Origin: Onchocerca volvulus
Taxonomy: Eukaryota > Nematoda > Chromadorea > Rhabditida > Onchocercidae
DNA: 64,000 bases
Direction: 5' to 3'
Assembly: GCA_000499405.2 (NCBI GenBank)
Contig: HG738137.1
Span: forward strand, 10,238,768 to 10,302,767
The position numbers were made by a program, and so were the translations under genes. Shown piece by piece: positions 25,570 through 37,882 of this stretch. Under the pieces are notes generated by a model. That model was not told where the DNA came from and made no database searches. It saw only the letters and a list, made by a program, of their open reading frames with translations. Numbering within the stretch: the first letter of the stretch is position 1; each line of letters begins with the position of its first letter.

Positions 25570-27990
25570 AGAAATAATTTCTGTCTATTTTAACTAAAAG
25601 TTGTAACATCGAAAATTTACAAGTAATAAGATTATTTTGAATGAAAAAATTTTTTTTTGATTATTATGGACAAATGCGAAAGCGTGATTGTCGTACGAAG
25701 CCAATAGCGCTTACATTTAATTTTTTTTTTCTTGCTCTTCGAGTAAGAAACTTTAATATTTAAAAAGAAATATTTTTACATACATTGTTTTGTTATAAGA
25801 AATTTCTTGCGGTCAGTTCTTTTCATTTTTGTCCAATTTTTAAATTCAGTTGTTTATACTCAAAAAATGATCCTTTTAATTTTTCATTCTTAGATGATCC
25901 ATTCTAAAATTCAAAATCTTAAGCTCATGTCAAGGAATTTCTGTCATATACTACGTGTTTTGGAAAGCTTTTTGAAATCAATTTATATTATTCATTCTAA
26001 CCGTATTATATAATTTCATTAGATTTAATAGCAGTAGTTGAGTTTTTATATAATCGGAAATTATAGATGTCATTCGTTTTTTTTTTCTTTTTTATTTTGG
26101 AAAAGATCTCTCACCGCCTTTAATTTGCAATTGTAACTCAAAATATTGAAGTTTGTGTTTGAATTTATATAATTTATTTATGACATTCAAAAACTAACCA
26201 ACTTTCTACCATTTCATATAATTAATAAAAAAAATTGTGTTAATGCAAATTTCGAGAGAAATTTATCGAGAAAAATTTCTCAATTCAAAAATTTAAAGAT
26301 ATTAACTACTTCTTTCTTTATTATTCTTATGTTTCTCTTCGATACTTCCCATTAAAACTTCAATATTACAGTGCTATTATTATTATTATACTTTCATTAA
26401 TGATTGTGATTTTTTTTTGTCAAGTGTTTTTTGTTTTTTATTTTATCTTTCAATTTCATTCTCTGCCAGATTATGGTATTTGAATAAATTATTTTTAAAC
26501 TTAATAATAAGAATTCATCTTACTTTCAGTAGCAAATTTAAATGACAAAGTTTTCGTTTTCATCAAAATTAAGCTTAACAGGGATATGACAAGTGAATGA
26601 AAATTTCAAATAGTTCAATTTATTAATGAATATAATTGCCTGACAAAGTGATAAGCAATCGTTAACTTTTTAGAGAAAATAAATTTAAGAGACAAATTAT
26701 GAAATACTGTTAACTTTATGCAAAAATTATATTTACAGTATGCAAATCATGACAATCAGCACTATCAGATGTTTTTTTTTGGTTTTTTTAATATAATATA
26801 GTTTAAAATTAAAATATCATAGATTTTTCAAATTTTTTCTCGAAAAAAAGATTCGAAGTAAATTTTGGAATTTTTTATTTGTTTTTAAAAAATTTTAAGG
26901 AAAATTTGTTAAAAAAAAAGTTTTGATGGTTTTCTTTGGCTCTTAAATTAACCACTTCTAAGTAGAATTAAGTTTTTTTTCGCTCGTTTTAAAAAAAAAT
27001 AACTTTTGCAAGTCACAAATTGTTTCTTCGAGTTTATTTACAAAATTTCGTAGCAGGTGATATCGATTAATATCTGTTAATTGAAATTACACAAAAGGTG
27101 CATGTATGTGATTACTCAAAACAAATTATTCGAAAACAGAATATTAAAAATTAATAAATCAAAAATTGTAATACTTCTGAACTTCACCTATGATAATTAG
27201 GCAAATATATCATTTTACAATAGCAAATCTTCCTGTATTTTTACGAAAATAATTCTGAAAACAATTTTTATCAATCATTATATTTAAAACATTCGATACT
27301 TTTTGTTTATTTCATTAGGTGATTGACACATTTTTAAATTGAAACTTTATTTTCAAAAATTACGATTTGTTTCCAAGTTATACAAGAGATTCCTGTTCTA
27401 TGATAAAGAAGAAAATGATTTATTAACCTCATTTGTTGATAATTTATCAATTTATAATATTCACAGCTTACTAAATAAAAATATTTAACATATAATACAC
27501 TAAATATTGGATGATGAAATGATTGATAATTATTACTTAATAGATAAAACCTGTTTCATATTCTTTTTCTTATCACAAAGAAATGATAATAAAAATAGTT
27601 ATTGTTTGGTATGTGATTAAACTTGATTAAATTGTTATTTTAAGTGTACTGTACAGACTAGTTTATTCGAGGTCATCATCTCACAAATGTATTTTCTTTG
27701 ACTTTCTTTTTTCTCTCTTCTCAATCGGAATAATACAAAAACTGGACTTTCTCCTAAATTACAAATACAGGTTAGCTTAGTATTTTGTTCATATATGTGA
27801 TGTAATATATATGGATAGACCTAATACAGACAAATGGCAGCAAAAGTGAAAGGAACAACTTGTTCGCAATAATTTTAATCTTATTGTTAGTATCAGTGTT
27901 CTATATGCATTCATTCAAAATGTTTATTTTCATTATTATTACATTAATTCAGTTCTAAATTAATTAATTGAGTAATGTAATTAGTGATAA
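25570..27990. other. AT-rich intergenic stretch
   Basis: No exon-like block or repeat of note was seen between the RGS gene and the presumed 5' leader of grh-1, only A/T runs and short TTA/ATA words. Confidence 0.6.
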
Positions 27991-27999
27991 TTTATGTAG

Positions 28000-28040
28000 G
28001 AAGCAGGCTACGTCATCTAATAAACGTGGAACGACGTAAG
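28000..28040 (+). other. Candidate non-coding 5' exon
   Basis: A 41-base block with a clear acceptor (TTTATGTAG) before it and a consensus donor (AAG/GTAAGT) after it. It has stops in its frames and higher G+C than its surroundings. It may be a 5' leader exon of grh-1, whose first coding exon is 3 kb downstream. Confidence 0.3.
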
Positions 28041-28465
28041 GTAAGTCGTACGGCAAACATGAACTGAATTAAGATGTTTGGATCATTTGCAAATGAAGAT
28101 TTCATTGAAAAACATGAAGGTAAATTGAAGACTTTCGAGATTAAAAAACATTCATTTTTGATAATAGAAATTTGTTATTTGAACTAAAATTGAAAATTGA
28201 AAATGTAAAAAAAGTAGAAATACAGTAGTGTATCGTTTTCATGTAAGAAAAAAAAAAAAAAATTATTTCCTTTTTTTTCGACTGTTATTTTTGCTCACCT
28301 GTACTAATTTCATCACTACTTTTGTCATTTTTATTATTGTCATTTTCACATTTAAAATTTTGTCAATAGTAAGTTGGAATTGAAATTATTATTTTTATAA
28401 AAATAGATTTATTATTATCTTTCAATATTTGTTTGTATTATTGTGAATTGAATTGAAAAATTCAG

Positions 28466-28549
28466 ATGAGCAATGAAATGGGAAGGAAATCGCAGGTGAC
28501 GATGATGACCAACGATAACAACGATTACAACGACGACAGCGACAATTAA
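28466..28549 (+). CDS. Short ORF in the grh-1 upstream region
   Basis: ATG directly follows an acceptor-like TTCAG and opens 27 codons: MSNEMGRKSQ then a run rich in Asp and Asn, ending TAA at 28547-28549. It could be an upstream ORF of a grh-1 leader. A donor-like CAG/GTGACG lies inside it after ten codons, so it could also be the first exon of an alternative isoform. No homology is recognised. Confidence 0.22.
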   Translation: MSNEMGRKSQVTMMTNDNNDYNDDSDN

Positions 28550-28710
28550 TGGCACTGATCAACCATCACACTATTTGATGGTTCGATTGGAAGAGAATTT
28601 TGACAGATGATCGAAGGTGATCGAAGATTCGCCTTCTTCCCACCTTTTCAGTTCATTTTATTTATTTCGAATCTCGCATTTATGCCTGCGCAACTTTGAT
28701 TGGCAAATCG

Positions 28711-28712
<2 letters not shown>

Positions 28713-28772
<60 letters not shown>
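28713..28772. repeat. (CA)n microsatellite
   Basis: About 30 uninterrupted CA dinucleotides. Open frames through it (His-Thr or Val-Cys repeats) are artefacts. Confidence 0.97.
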
Positions 28773-28778
<6 letters not shown>

Positions 28779-29109
28779 AAACATACAGACATACTACAAA
28801 ATTTTTGGTGACAATAACAAATAGAATGTGGATAGACACACAATAGATACCTTGGCCTTTTGATACATCAATGCGACACAGTAGCATGCAAACTTTTCTA
28901 CTGCCAAACGACAGTTGACAATAGCAGCAATTTGCAGCAAAAGGTTGGCGACAACGCAAAAATAATGATGACATGAGTACTTTTACATCTATATCCATAT
29001 ATAGACATATATACATTTTTCTCATTCTGAATGAAATTTAATATTTGAATAGTGCAGCAATTATCAATAGCTACTGCAATAATTGCAGCATTGAGCGACA
29101 GAAGATGAC

Positions 29110-29138
29110 GAAGAAGAAGAAGAAGAAGAAGAAGAAGT
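29110..29138. repeat. (GAA)n microsatellite
   Basis: Nine consecutive AGA/GAA triplets upstream of grh-1. Confidence 0.95.
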
Positions 29139-29834
29139 GAGAACGGACATAATTGACAAAAATTTGAAATAAAATGGTAATGGATCAAGGATAGATGAAT
29201 AGCAGATAGATAGGTAGTAGGTATGTATGGTAGAAATTCAACAATTGACAGCTGTTTGGATTATATCTATGTGTCACCTCGTCGTCACTATTCCTTCCAC
29301 CTTCGATCCCTCCTCAGGTAAACTACTACTCCTGTCAAAATTTTCCTTCTCCTCTCTTCTATTTTTCAAACATTTTCGCTCACGATCATCCCCCCTTTTC
29401 TTGTGACAGTTGAAAAGTTTTCGCCCTCTTTTTCAATTCCATTCCATTTTCCGATCATCAACTCCACCCAGAAATTATCTTACCATCACTATTATCATCA
29501 TCATCATCACAAATACCGAATCGTTACTGGTTTTTCAAGTTCCTTCGTTAAGTTCAATGTATCTATGTTTCCATGCGTGTTTATGAGTGGGTGGGCATGT
29601 GTGTGGGCGTTTGTATACGACATTGGTGATATACACTAACTTCTGTATACACAACTCTTTCATCAAAGAATTTCTGCCATTTTCTTTTTCATTTCTCAAA
29701 AGTCGACCGAACAGGACGAGAAGAAGGAAGAAGAGGAGGTGACACAAGAAAGAGGACCAGAAGGACCGATCGACCGACCGACCAGCCGACTCCTCCTTCT
29801 ACATACATTCTTGTATACCTTCATCACGATACAA

Positions 29835-29839
<5 letters not shown>

Positions 29840-29891
<52 letters not shown>
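29840..29891. repeat. (CA)n microsatellite
   Basis: About 26 CA units inside the presumed grh-1 leader region. Confidence 0.97.
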
Positions 29892-29895
<4 letters not shown>

Positions 29896-29968
29896 TACCC
29901 GATACCAGATACCAGATACCGGACCAGCATAACTTGCCCTGTCCTTCTACCAGTAGCATCATCATCAA

Positions 29969-30060
29969 CAGGTACCACCACCACCACCACCACCACCGCC
30001 ACCACCACCACACCACCACTACCACCACTACTACTACTGCCACCACCATCACCACCATCA
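29969..30060. repeat. (CCA)n/(ACT)n triplet tract
   Basis: A CCA-dominated triplet array with ACT and CCG variants. Both strands are open through it because of triplet periodicity, not coding. Confidence 0.93.
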
Positions 30061-30223
30061 TCATCACCTAAAGCAGGAGCGGACACGATCCAGTCCTTGC
30101 TGCGCAACACCAAAACTAAACCAACAACGACGACAACGACAACGACGACGAAAACGGGCCAACGAGGAGGAACAAGGACCGGATAGTGGGGTAAGCCTGT
30201 TTCTTCTTCCATTACTACTACCA

Positions 30224-30224
30224 G

Positions 30225-30276
<52 letters not shown>

Positions 30277-30293
30277 GCTACTACTGCTACTAC
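30224..30293. repeat. (ACT)n triplet microsatellite
   Basis: About 20 ACT triplets with GCT interruptions near the end, just downstream of the presumed leader donor at 30191. Confidence 0.95.
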
Positions 30294-31003
30294 AATAACA
30301 ACAACTACTACAATAATAACCATTGACTGGTGAATACCATCTCGGTGAATAGCAATCAAGCAATATAGCAGTAACACCTGTATTATATATGTACCAAAGG
30401 TTTCCAATTCCTTCTCCTCCCCTCTTCACACCTATCATTTTCACCTCACTTTTTTTGCTTGAAAGGAAGAACCAGTGTAAGACCCCGTTCCGTTCCATTA
30501 TCCTGACCTGTTATTCGTTCTAAGAGTTATCGAAAGCTTTCTTTAGTAGTTGCGATACCGGTTCTTTGGTAAAAAAGAAGAAGAAAGACTCTTCATTTCT
30601 TCTGTACTTGTCATTTTTTGACCCAAGTATAAAATTTTGTAACTAGCCTAAAGCCATAAAACCTGTCTGCAACATGCACCATATAACCTGTCTTTCAAAT
30701 ACTAATTTCAAAAACAGTTTTTAGCAACTTTAATCTCTTTCTTTTTTTTTTTTACCTCTTAAAAAATTCCGCACCGAATTTTCGATTTGAATAAATAAAT
30801 CAATTTTTAAAAAAAAAATTTCAGTTTATAATCAATATTAATAACAAAACAAATAATTACTACTACTGCTACAAATAGTAACTATGATTAGATCACATTG
30901 AACAATAATATTTGATAAGTTAAAAATTACATATATACGAAGTTTTGTAGAAATAAATAACTAAGTTTGAAATAAAATATTGTTATAATCATAAATTTTT
31001 CAG

Positions 31004-34000
31004 GTCCTATAAGGAATGAAATTGGAGTCGTTCGATTCGCAATCATCAGTCCGCGCTACGGCGACAATGTCTTCGTCGCAATCCCAGCAGCAACAGCAAT
31101 TTCATTTAGATTCATCATCAGTTATCAAAACTGCCCCTCCAGGTCAACAAACAGAATTGTTAATAATAAATTGACTAAAAGCGGAAAGAAAAAGCTAATG
31201 TTCCTTTTCTTCTAACAGAAAGAAAATTGCATACATTTTAGGAGCAATAATACGAAGCAGATAAGTTTATTGTACAAGCAATCATTACAGTTTCAACAGA
31301 TAAGTTCCATTAGTACCAAATATATTTCAATCACTTATAATTACCTTATTTGTTATGCATATGCTATTGTCTAGGTAAACAAGTATGTAGCAAACATTAA
31401 AAGATCCAATTACACTGCAAATATTCATCTATTTTAAAACTACACTTACTCATTTCTTCGAAAATTCATTTCCAAGACAACTAACTATCTGTCAACTTTA
31501 CAGGTCGTGGACAGCAACAGCAGCATGATTTTTCGCCAAAAAGTGAGCCAATCGATCTGGCACCACTTAGCCAGCCAAGTCTGCAAGATCTGAGCAAGAT
31601 GCAGCCTATTGAGCAGTATTATTCCATGCCTAGCTACAGTCGAGTATACACCGATTATGCGGCCATTGGACTTGCACAAGGCCAAACTTCCATTATTACG
31701 GCCCCGTCCAGTGCCACTCCACTTTATTATCCGACCGTATTCCAAGGTGCCGTAACAGCGCACGAATGGCAGCGTCCTATGGAACACTATCAACAGTATC
31801 AGCAGCGAGCTACCACCCTACAGTATCCCCATCAAGAGGTACCACAACCACAGCAACAGCAACAACAACGGCAGCAGCAGCAACAGCAGCAACAGCAGCA
31901 GCAACAACAACAACAGCAACAACAACAGCAGCAACAACAACAACAACAACAACAACAGCAGCAGCAAGAGACCCGGGTATATAAAGCCGCGGTGGAGATG
32001 CCTTCCCCGGTAGATAGCGGTATTGGAGCTGATTTATCCTTAATTGCAACAAAAAGTGAAGATTTTTATGCAGCAACTGAAGTACTACACGGTATCCAAT
32101 CAACTACCAGCGATCGAACAGAACGCTCGTTGAGTCATCGTGATTCACCGGTCGTCATACCTAAATTGTTCGTTTAGTTATTGATGGAAATTCAAAAATT
32201 TATTAAATTTTGCGTAAAATTATTGAAAGCTGAAAATTTCTGCAAAAAAAATTTTAAAATTTCAAAGCTAATTTGAAATGTAAATAGCATTATGCATATA
32301 TTTTATAAAATCTTTTTTTTTTTTGTTCTACTATCATAGGATATGAGTGCGAGATTTCTTCAATTCTTTCAAATTTCTTAAATCTTATTTTTATCATTAA
32401 ATAAGCATGATTTCTGTCTCCATATTTCATTATTTTTCATATTTCATTTCAAATTTATACAATTATACATCACTCATCGTAGGGATATCTCTTCACAACA
32501 CTTTACCATCTTTTAATCAAAATTCAATTTTTTTTTTAAAACTTACTCATACTCATTTGATTTACTTCTTTTTTTCCTTTACTCGTTTATTCAAGATAAA
32601 AAATATTTTGTCTTTTTTAAGGTTGAGAAAATTTTTAATTCCAGCTTTTTTTTTTTTTTGTTTTTTGAAGATAATATAATAGCGAAATTTAAATTTCACA
32701 AAAAAGAAAAAGAACATATTTTTTGCTGATTTTTTCCTCCCTGATAAATGAAACAATAGATCTGATAATGCATTTGTGAGACTAGTTTTTCTCAATAAAT
32801 AGCTTTTTTTCACTTCAAATTATCTTCTTTTTCAAATTTTCAATGTTCTCATTCACTGAAATCATAATTAAATATGCAAATGCTAACAATAAATACAGGT
32901 CAAATAATATGCATAACATTCTAAATACCAGAATAGAAATGATGTTTTATCAAAACTTGTTCTATCGCCAGTCATTGTTCCACTAAAAATTTGAATATCG
33001 AATGTATTCATCGGTTATCATCACTGCATGAATGATTCGATAAAAATCGATTTCATTCAATAAAATATCTTTTTATTACAAATAATTGAATTAATATTGT
33101 TCGGATAATTAAATTAAATCGATCAAAATGTCGAAAAATTTAATGTAATCTTTATTATTATACAAATAAACATATAGTAGAACATATGCATTTATATGCG
33201 AACTCTTCTACAATAAAACTAAATTTATCATGATTATTATCATAATATATATATATACTTTTGAATTCGTATTCAATAAAACTAACTGATACATAAGAAT
33301 TTTCATTAATAATGTATATATTTATTTTTTAATTATTGCAAATATGCTCTAAATTAATATTGAAAGAAAGAAAGAATTAGAGATGAGAAAAATTTTTGTG
33401 TCATTATTTCAATTGATTAGCTGATCGAAATAATGAATTTTTACGATATGTATAGATAATTGCATCATTCTGAAAAACACAACTGGTTTCCCTCACATAA
33501 TTTAACGCTATTTGTATTGAACTATTCAAATTTTGGGAATTCGATCAAACTCATAAATTAACAAGACAATCATTTTCGGAAATAAACAAATAAAATAAAA
33601 ATGAATGTTTGAAATTTTCTCATAATAAAAGCAGAAAAAATAATAATGCTGAAAAATCGACAATACATGTCAAATTAAAAAAAAAAAAAACAAATTTTTT
33701 TTCAAAGTAAATGGCCAATATTCTTTATGAAATATATTAATTAACATTTCGCTATAATTATTGTTCGTTTCGTGTATCATCAGAAATGATACTATTTGGA
33801 TGTTTTTTTTTTTTTTTTCATTTCAAAACTTCTTCATAAATATAATTAATTACAGAGAAAATAGTTTGGGCTTTCAATATGTCTTAGAAGCACCCATATC
33901 GACATCTGTTCGTAAAGAGGATGATCGGATGACGTACGTCAATAAAGGACAATTTTATACCGTATCATTTGATTACATTCCTGATCTTTGTAAACCACTA

Positions 34001-37000
34001 AAAAGTCCCACAGTTAAAGTAAGTTTTTCTTTTTCTAATTTGGATTTTTTTTTTTTTTTATGTATTAAAATACATCATTCATATAAATCTTTCCTTGCTA
34101 TAATATTTAGCATATAATTAAATTTCAATTATATAGTTTGATTATTAAATTCCGATATTATACGAACAAAATTTGAAAATTTTCTTGTTTAATAATCAAT
34201 GATTAATACAATAAATTTCTTAATAGTATAAATTCTTTCAGATATATATTGTTTCCAATCATTCGATTAAATTATTAAATTTTAATACTTGATAAACAAA
34301 ATTTGAAAATTTTTTGTACAATAATTATAAGTATTGGCAAAACTTCCGAAAATTCGGAATTTTTTTGATCCTCAAAATTAAAATTATTCAATATGCACAT
34401 AAAACTAATATAATACGAATAACATTTCTTGTTCTTTTATTCGCATAGTTTTATTATTGGTTGTTATAGTAGTAGTATTATTGCTACCACAATAACAACT
34501 TCAACTAATTACCGAAATCAGTGAAGTTTGCAATAAAACAGGCTAGATTATCTTGTTTTCGATTGATTGGGAGTGAACAAGATCATGTACTACTGAAAAA
34601 CCTGATCCGTTTCCTGGAATTTCTACTCAATCATTTAGGCATTTCCTGACATACTTATAGATATATACATGCTTATTCTCATCGAAATTTTTCTATCTAT
34701 CCTACTTTTTAACATTTCAATGGAAATTATTAAAATTTCTAAAAAATCTTTCCTGTTTTACAAAAAATAACTTCTCTTTATTAAAAATTTCCGGAAATAT
34801 ATCGTTTCAATTTGTTCAGAAAATATAACTATGATTTAAATTTTATTTATTCACATTATTTTCCTGACAAATAGTTTAAGGCACAGAAATTTTCATCATT
34901 TATTATTTTAATTCTCATTATCAATTTCATTTTTACATTTAGAATATCCTTTATTTTTTACTTCAACATTTTGATTTCTTCAAATTGTAAATGAAATTAA
35001 CTAAAAAATTGTTCAATAATACAAATTATTTACGTGGCCAAGTATTGTTAGTAGCTAAAGATAGATCCATTTTTTGGCCCAGTTCTTGGCTCTTCACTTA
35101 ATATTTGATGATTTGCGTAATATTTCATAAAAATACTGCAATTATCATTTAGGCAGACACAGTTTAAGTATTTTCACAAATTTCCTCATTTCTATAATAA
35201 TTTAAAAGATTTTTAGGTCCAATTTTTATAGTATTTAATTTAATTTAATTCAATTTAATCAAGTACGATTCTACAGCAAAAAACTGTTTTTTTTTTTCAT
35301 TTTATGATTTATTAATTTTTTTTCTGATTTGTTAAATTGTATAATTATATTAATTTATCAATTATTTTTTCTGACTTATTGAATTAATTATTTGAATTCT
35401 TAAGAATCAATTTTAGAAGTGTAAAATCTGCTCAATTTATACTAGAATTTTTGATCGCTTGCAAATTGCGATCTTTCAGAGTCAATTAATGATCGTATTT
35501 CGAGAAGATAAAACGTATGAAGAAGAAATCAAAACATGGCAATTTTGGCATTCTAGGCAACATTCGGTAAAACAACGAATTTTGGAAATTGATGCTAAAA
35601 ATAGTTCTGGGATGATCGGACAAATTGAAGAAATTGCACATAATGCTGTACAATTTTATTGGAATCCAACTGAACAATCAAGTGTTAAGGTTAATTTTAT
35701 CATATCATTTTCATAATGATCAATTACTTGCTTCATTTCCATCAAATCTCTCATATCACTTCACTTGCTTAAAGATAATATTATTGTGTATAAAGTTAAT
35801 AATTTTAAAAAAGATTATTAAGTATTTGAAGCAAATTGCGTAAAAGTTTCATAATACAAAACTAGTCATTTCCTTAATTAATTAATTACTAACATCAAAT
35901 TTTAAGTATCAGATTTGATTATTTCAATATTAGCCAAATTGTTTACCAATTTTTTTTTATAATATTACTATTTAGTAGGAATTATTTACTATAATTTTGC
36001 CTAATTTCCAAGCATCATTTCAATTCCTGCTCACGCTATCCAAACTTTTTGTTCTTCGCATATTTGTTTAATTAATACTACTATTTATTTCAAAACTACG
36101 AAAGAATATAAAGATTGTAAAAAAAAGGGTTAGCATATGAAAGCCGAAAGTCGAGATTTTTAAAAAAAAAAAGAAAAAAAAGTAGATTTAAAAATGAAGT
36201 GAAAAGAAAAACTGAATTGAAAAATGAAACAGGTGAATCGGAATTTGATAAGAAGTAAATGAAATTATGACTTTTAAGGAATTATTAATTTATTAATGGG
36301 AATTAAAATATTCAAAATATACTAATATTTAAAAATTGAATTAGTATATTGTATGCATAATATTATTTTGTTCAAATGATTGATTGATCATGCAATTATG
36401 ACGAACAATTTTTTTCAAATTTTGTATTTTTTGAAAACTGGAATTGAGACAATTCATCTTCTATCTCATAGAATATTTCAGATTAGCATCGCAGTGCAAT
36501 GTCTGTCAACAGATTTCAGTAATCAAAAAGGTGTCAAAGGTCTTCCACTTCATATTCAAATTGATACTTACGATGAGAATGATAATACTGATGTTCCGTT
36601 CCATCGAGGATATTGCCAAATTAAAGTATTCTGTGATAAGGTTCGCTTAGAATTTAAAATTTCAATTAAAAATTTTTATAAAATTTTAAAAATTTTGATA
36701 AAAAATACATTATTTTCAAAATTTACATTAATACAAGGGAAATTAAAAAGAAAGTATATAAAATGAAAGACTAGAATTCCTATTTCAATGATTAAAATTA
36801 ATTCATATTCTTGATAGCATTCTTTCATAATATAGAATATTGCCTTGTACAGTGATCTACGAATTATGCAAATATCCCATTGATAAATGTTAATCCAATT
36901 TTTCAACAGTTTTAATTAAATTTTAAATTAAAAAACAGTTTCTCAAAAAATTTTTCAAACTGATAATTATTATTCATATCAACTTCTGATCATTTAAAGA

Positions 37001-37851
37001 TTTGAAACTGTAATAATCAATCACAATTGCTTACAGTACAACTAGCTATTTCTATATGAAAAATCTGCTCTTTTAACGAAATAGAAATTGGATTTTGATA
37101 AAAATACTGATGTCGACTTATTTAAAAAATCGAAATTAAGTAAAATTTTGGAAACTCTTTTGATCATTTTGATTTTTAAGAATCGCATTATGGAATTTTT
37201 CGAAGAAGTCTTTCATCATGATTATCTCTTTTATTTTATTTAAATTTAAAAAGGCATTAGTTTCTTCGATCTGTTCGGCATTATTATTATAATTTATTTT
37301 CGAATTAGTATCGATGGCGGAAAATTATTGTTTAACTTTCTCAATCACAAATGATTATAAGTTAAACCGAAACTTGGAATCATAAAATTTCTGACAAAGT
37401 AATTTTATTTAAATAAAAATTTTGAAAATTTAAACAATTTTTTTTTTTCAACTAGGGTGCAGAAAGAAAGTTACGTGACGAGGACAAAAGGGCTCAAAAA
37501 CGTAAATTAACAGGTAACTGAGATAATTAAAATAAAAAAAAAAAAAATAATATATATGCGCATAATAATTTGCAGATGGTTTTATTGCCAATGCTTTTGT
37601 TATGGCCAAGTATATTATAGCAAAGTTTTAATTTAAAATCCAAGCAACATTATTATTCATAAATGCTTGTTTACTACTTTTTTTTTTTTGTTTTTTTGCT
37701 TAAAATATGAAACTTAAACTTTTAAACTATCGATATCCTTGGCTACAATAATCGTTTTCTTGCTTGGCTATTATGTTTTGAAGTTCTTGTTGATAATTTT
37801 GTGTGTTTTGTGTTGTTATATCGTCTTTGTGATACGTAATTCATATTTGTG

Positions 37852-37882
<31 letters not shown>

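Larger units (their letters stand above)
29700..30190 (+). promoter_or_regulatory. Repeat-rich, GC-richer probable 5' leader of grh-1
   Basis: This block has far more G+C and CpG than the rest of the window and ends at GGATAGTGGG followed by a good donor, GTAAGC, at 30191. It contains (CGAC)n around 29769-29785, a (CA)n run at 29840-29891 and (CCA/CAC)n at 29969-30060. Stops in all frames argue against coding. The most economical reading is a non-coding first exon of grh-1 joined to the acceptor at 31003. Confidence 0.4.

Noticed and set aside
28617..29025. Open frames on both strands with His-Thr or Val-Cys repeats
   Set aside because: They are produced by the (CA)n microsatellite. There is no splice support and no domain.
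29696..30498. Long open frames (up to about 200 codons) of Val, Ser, Thr or His repeats
   Set aside because: Triplet microsatellites keep all frames open. The amino-acid runs follow the repeat, not a protein.
31766..32103. Ala/Thr-rich and Val/Ala-rich frames over the grh-1 Gln tract
   Set aside because: Shadow frames of the CAG/CAA repeat inside the true grh-1 exon.
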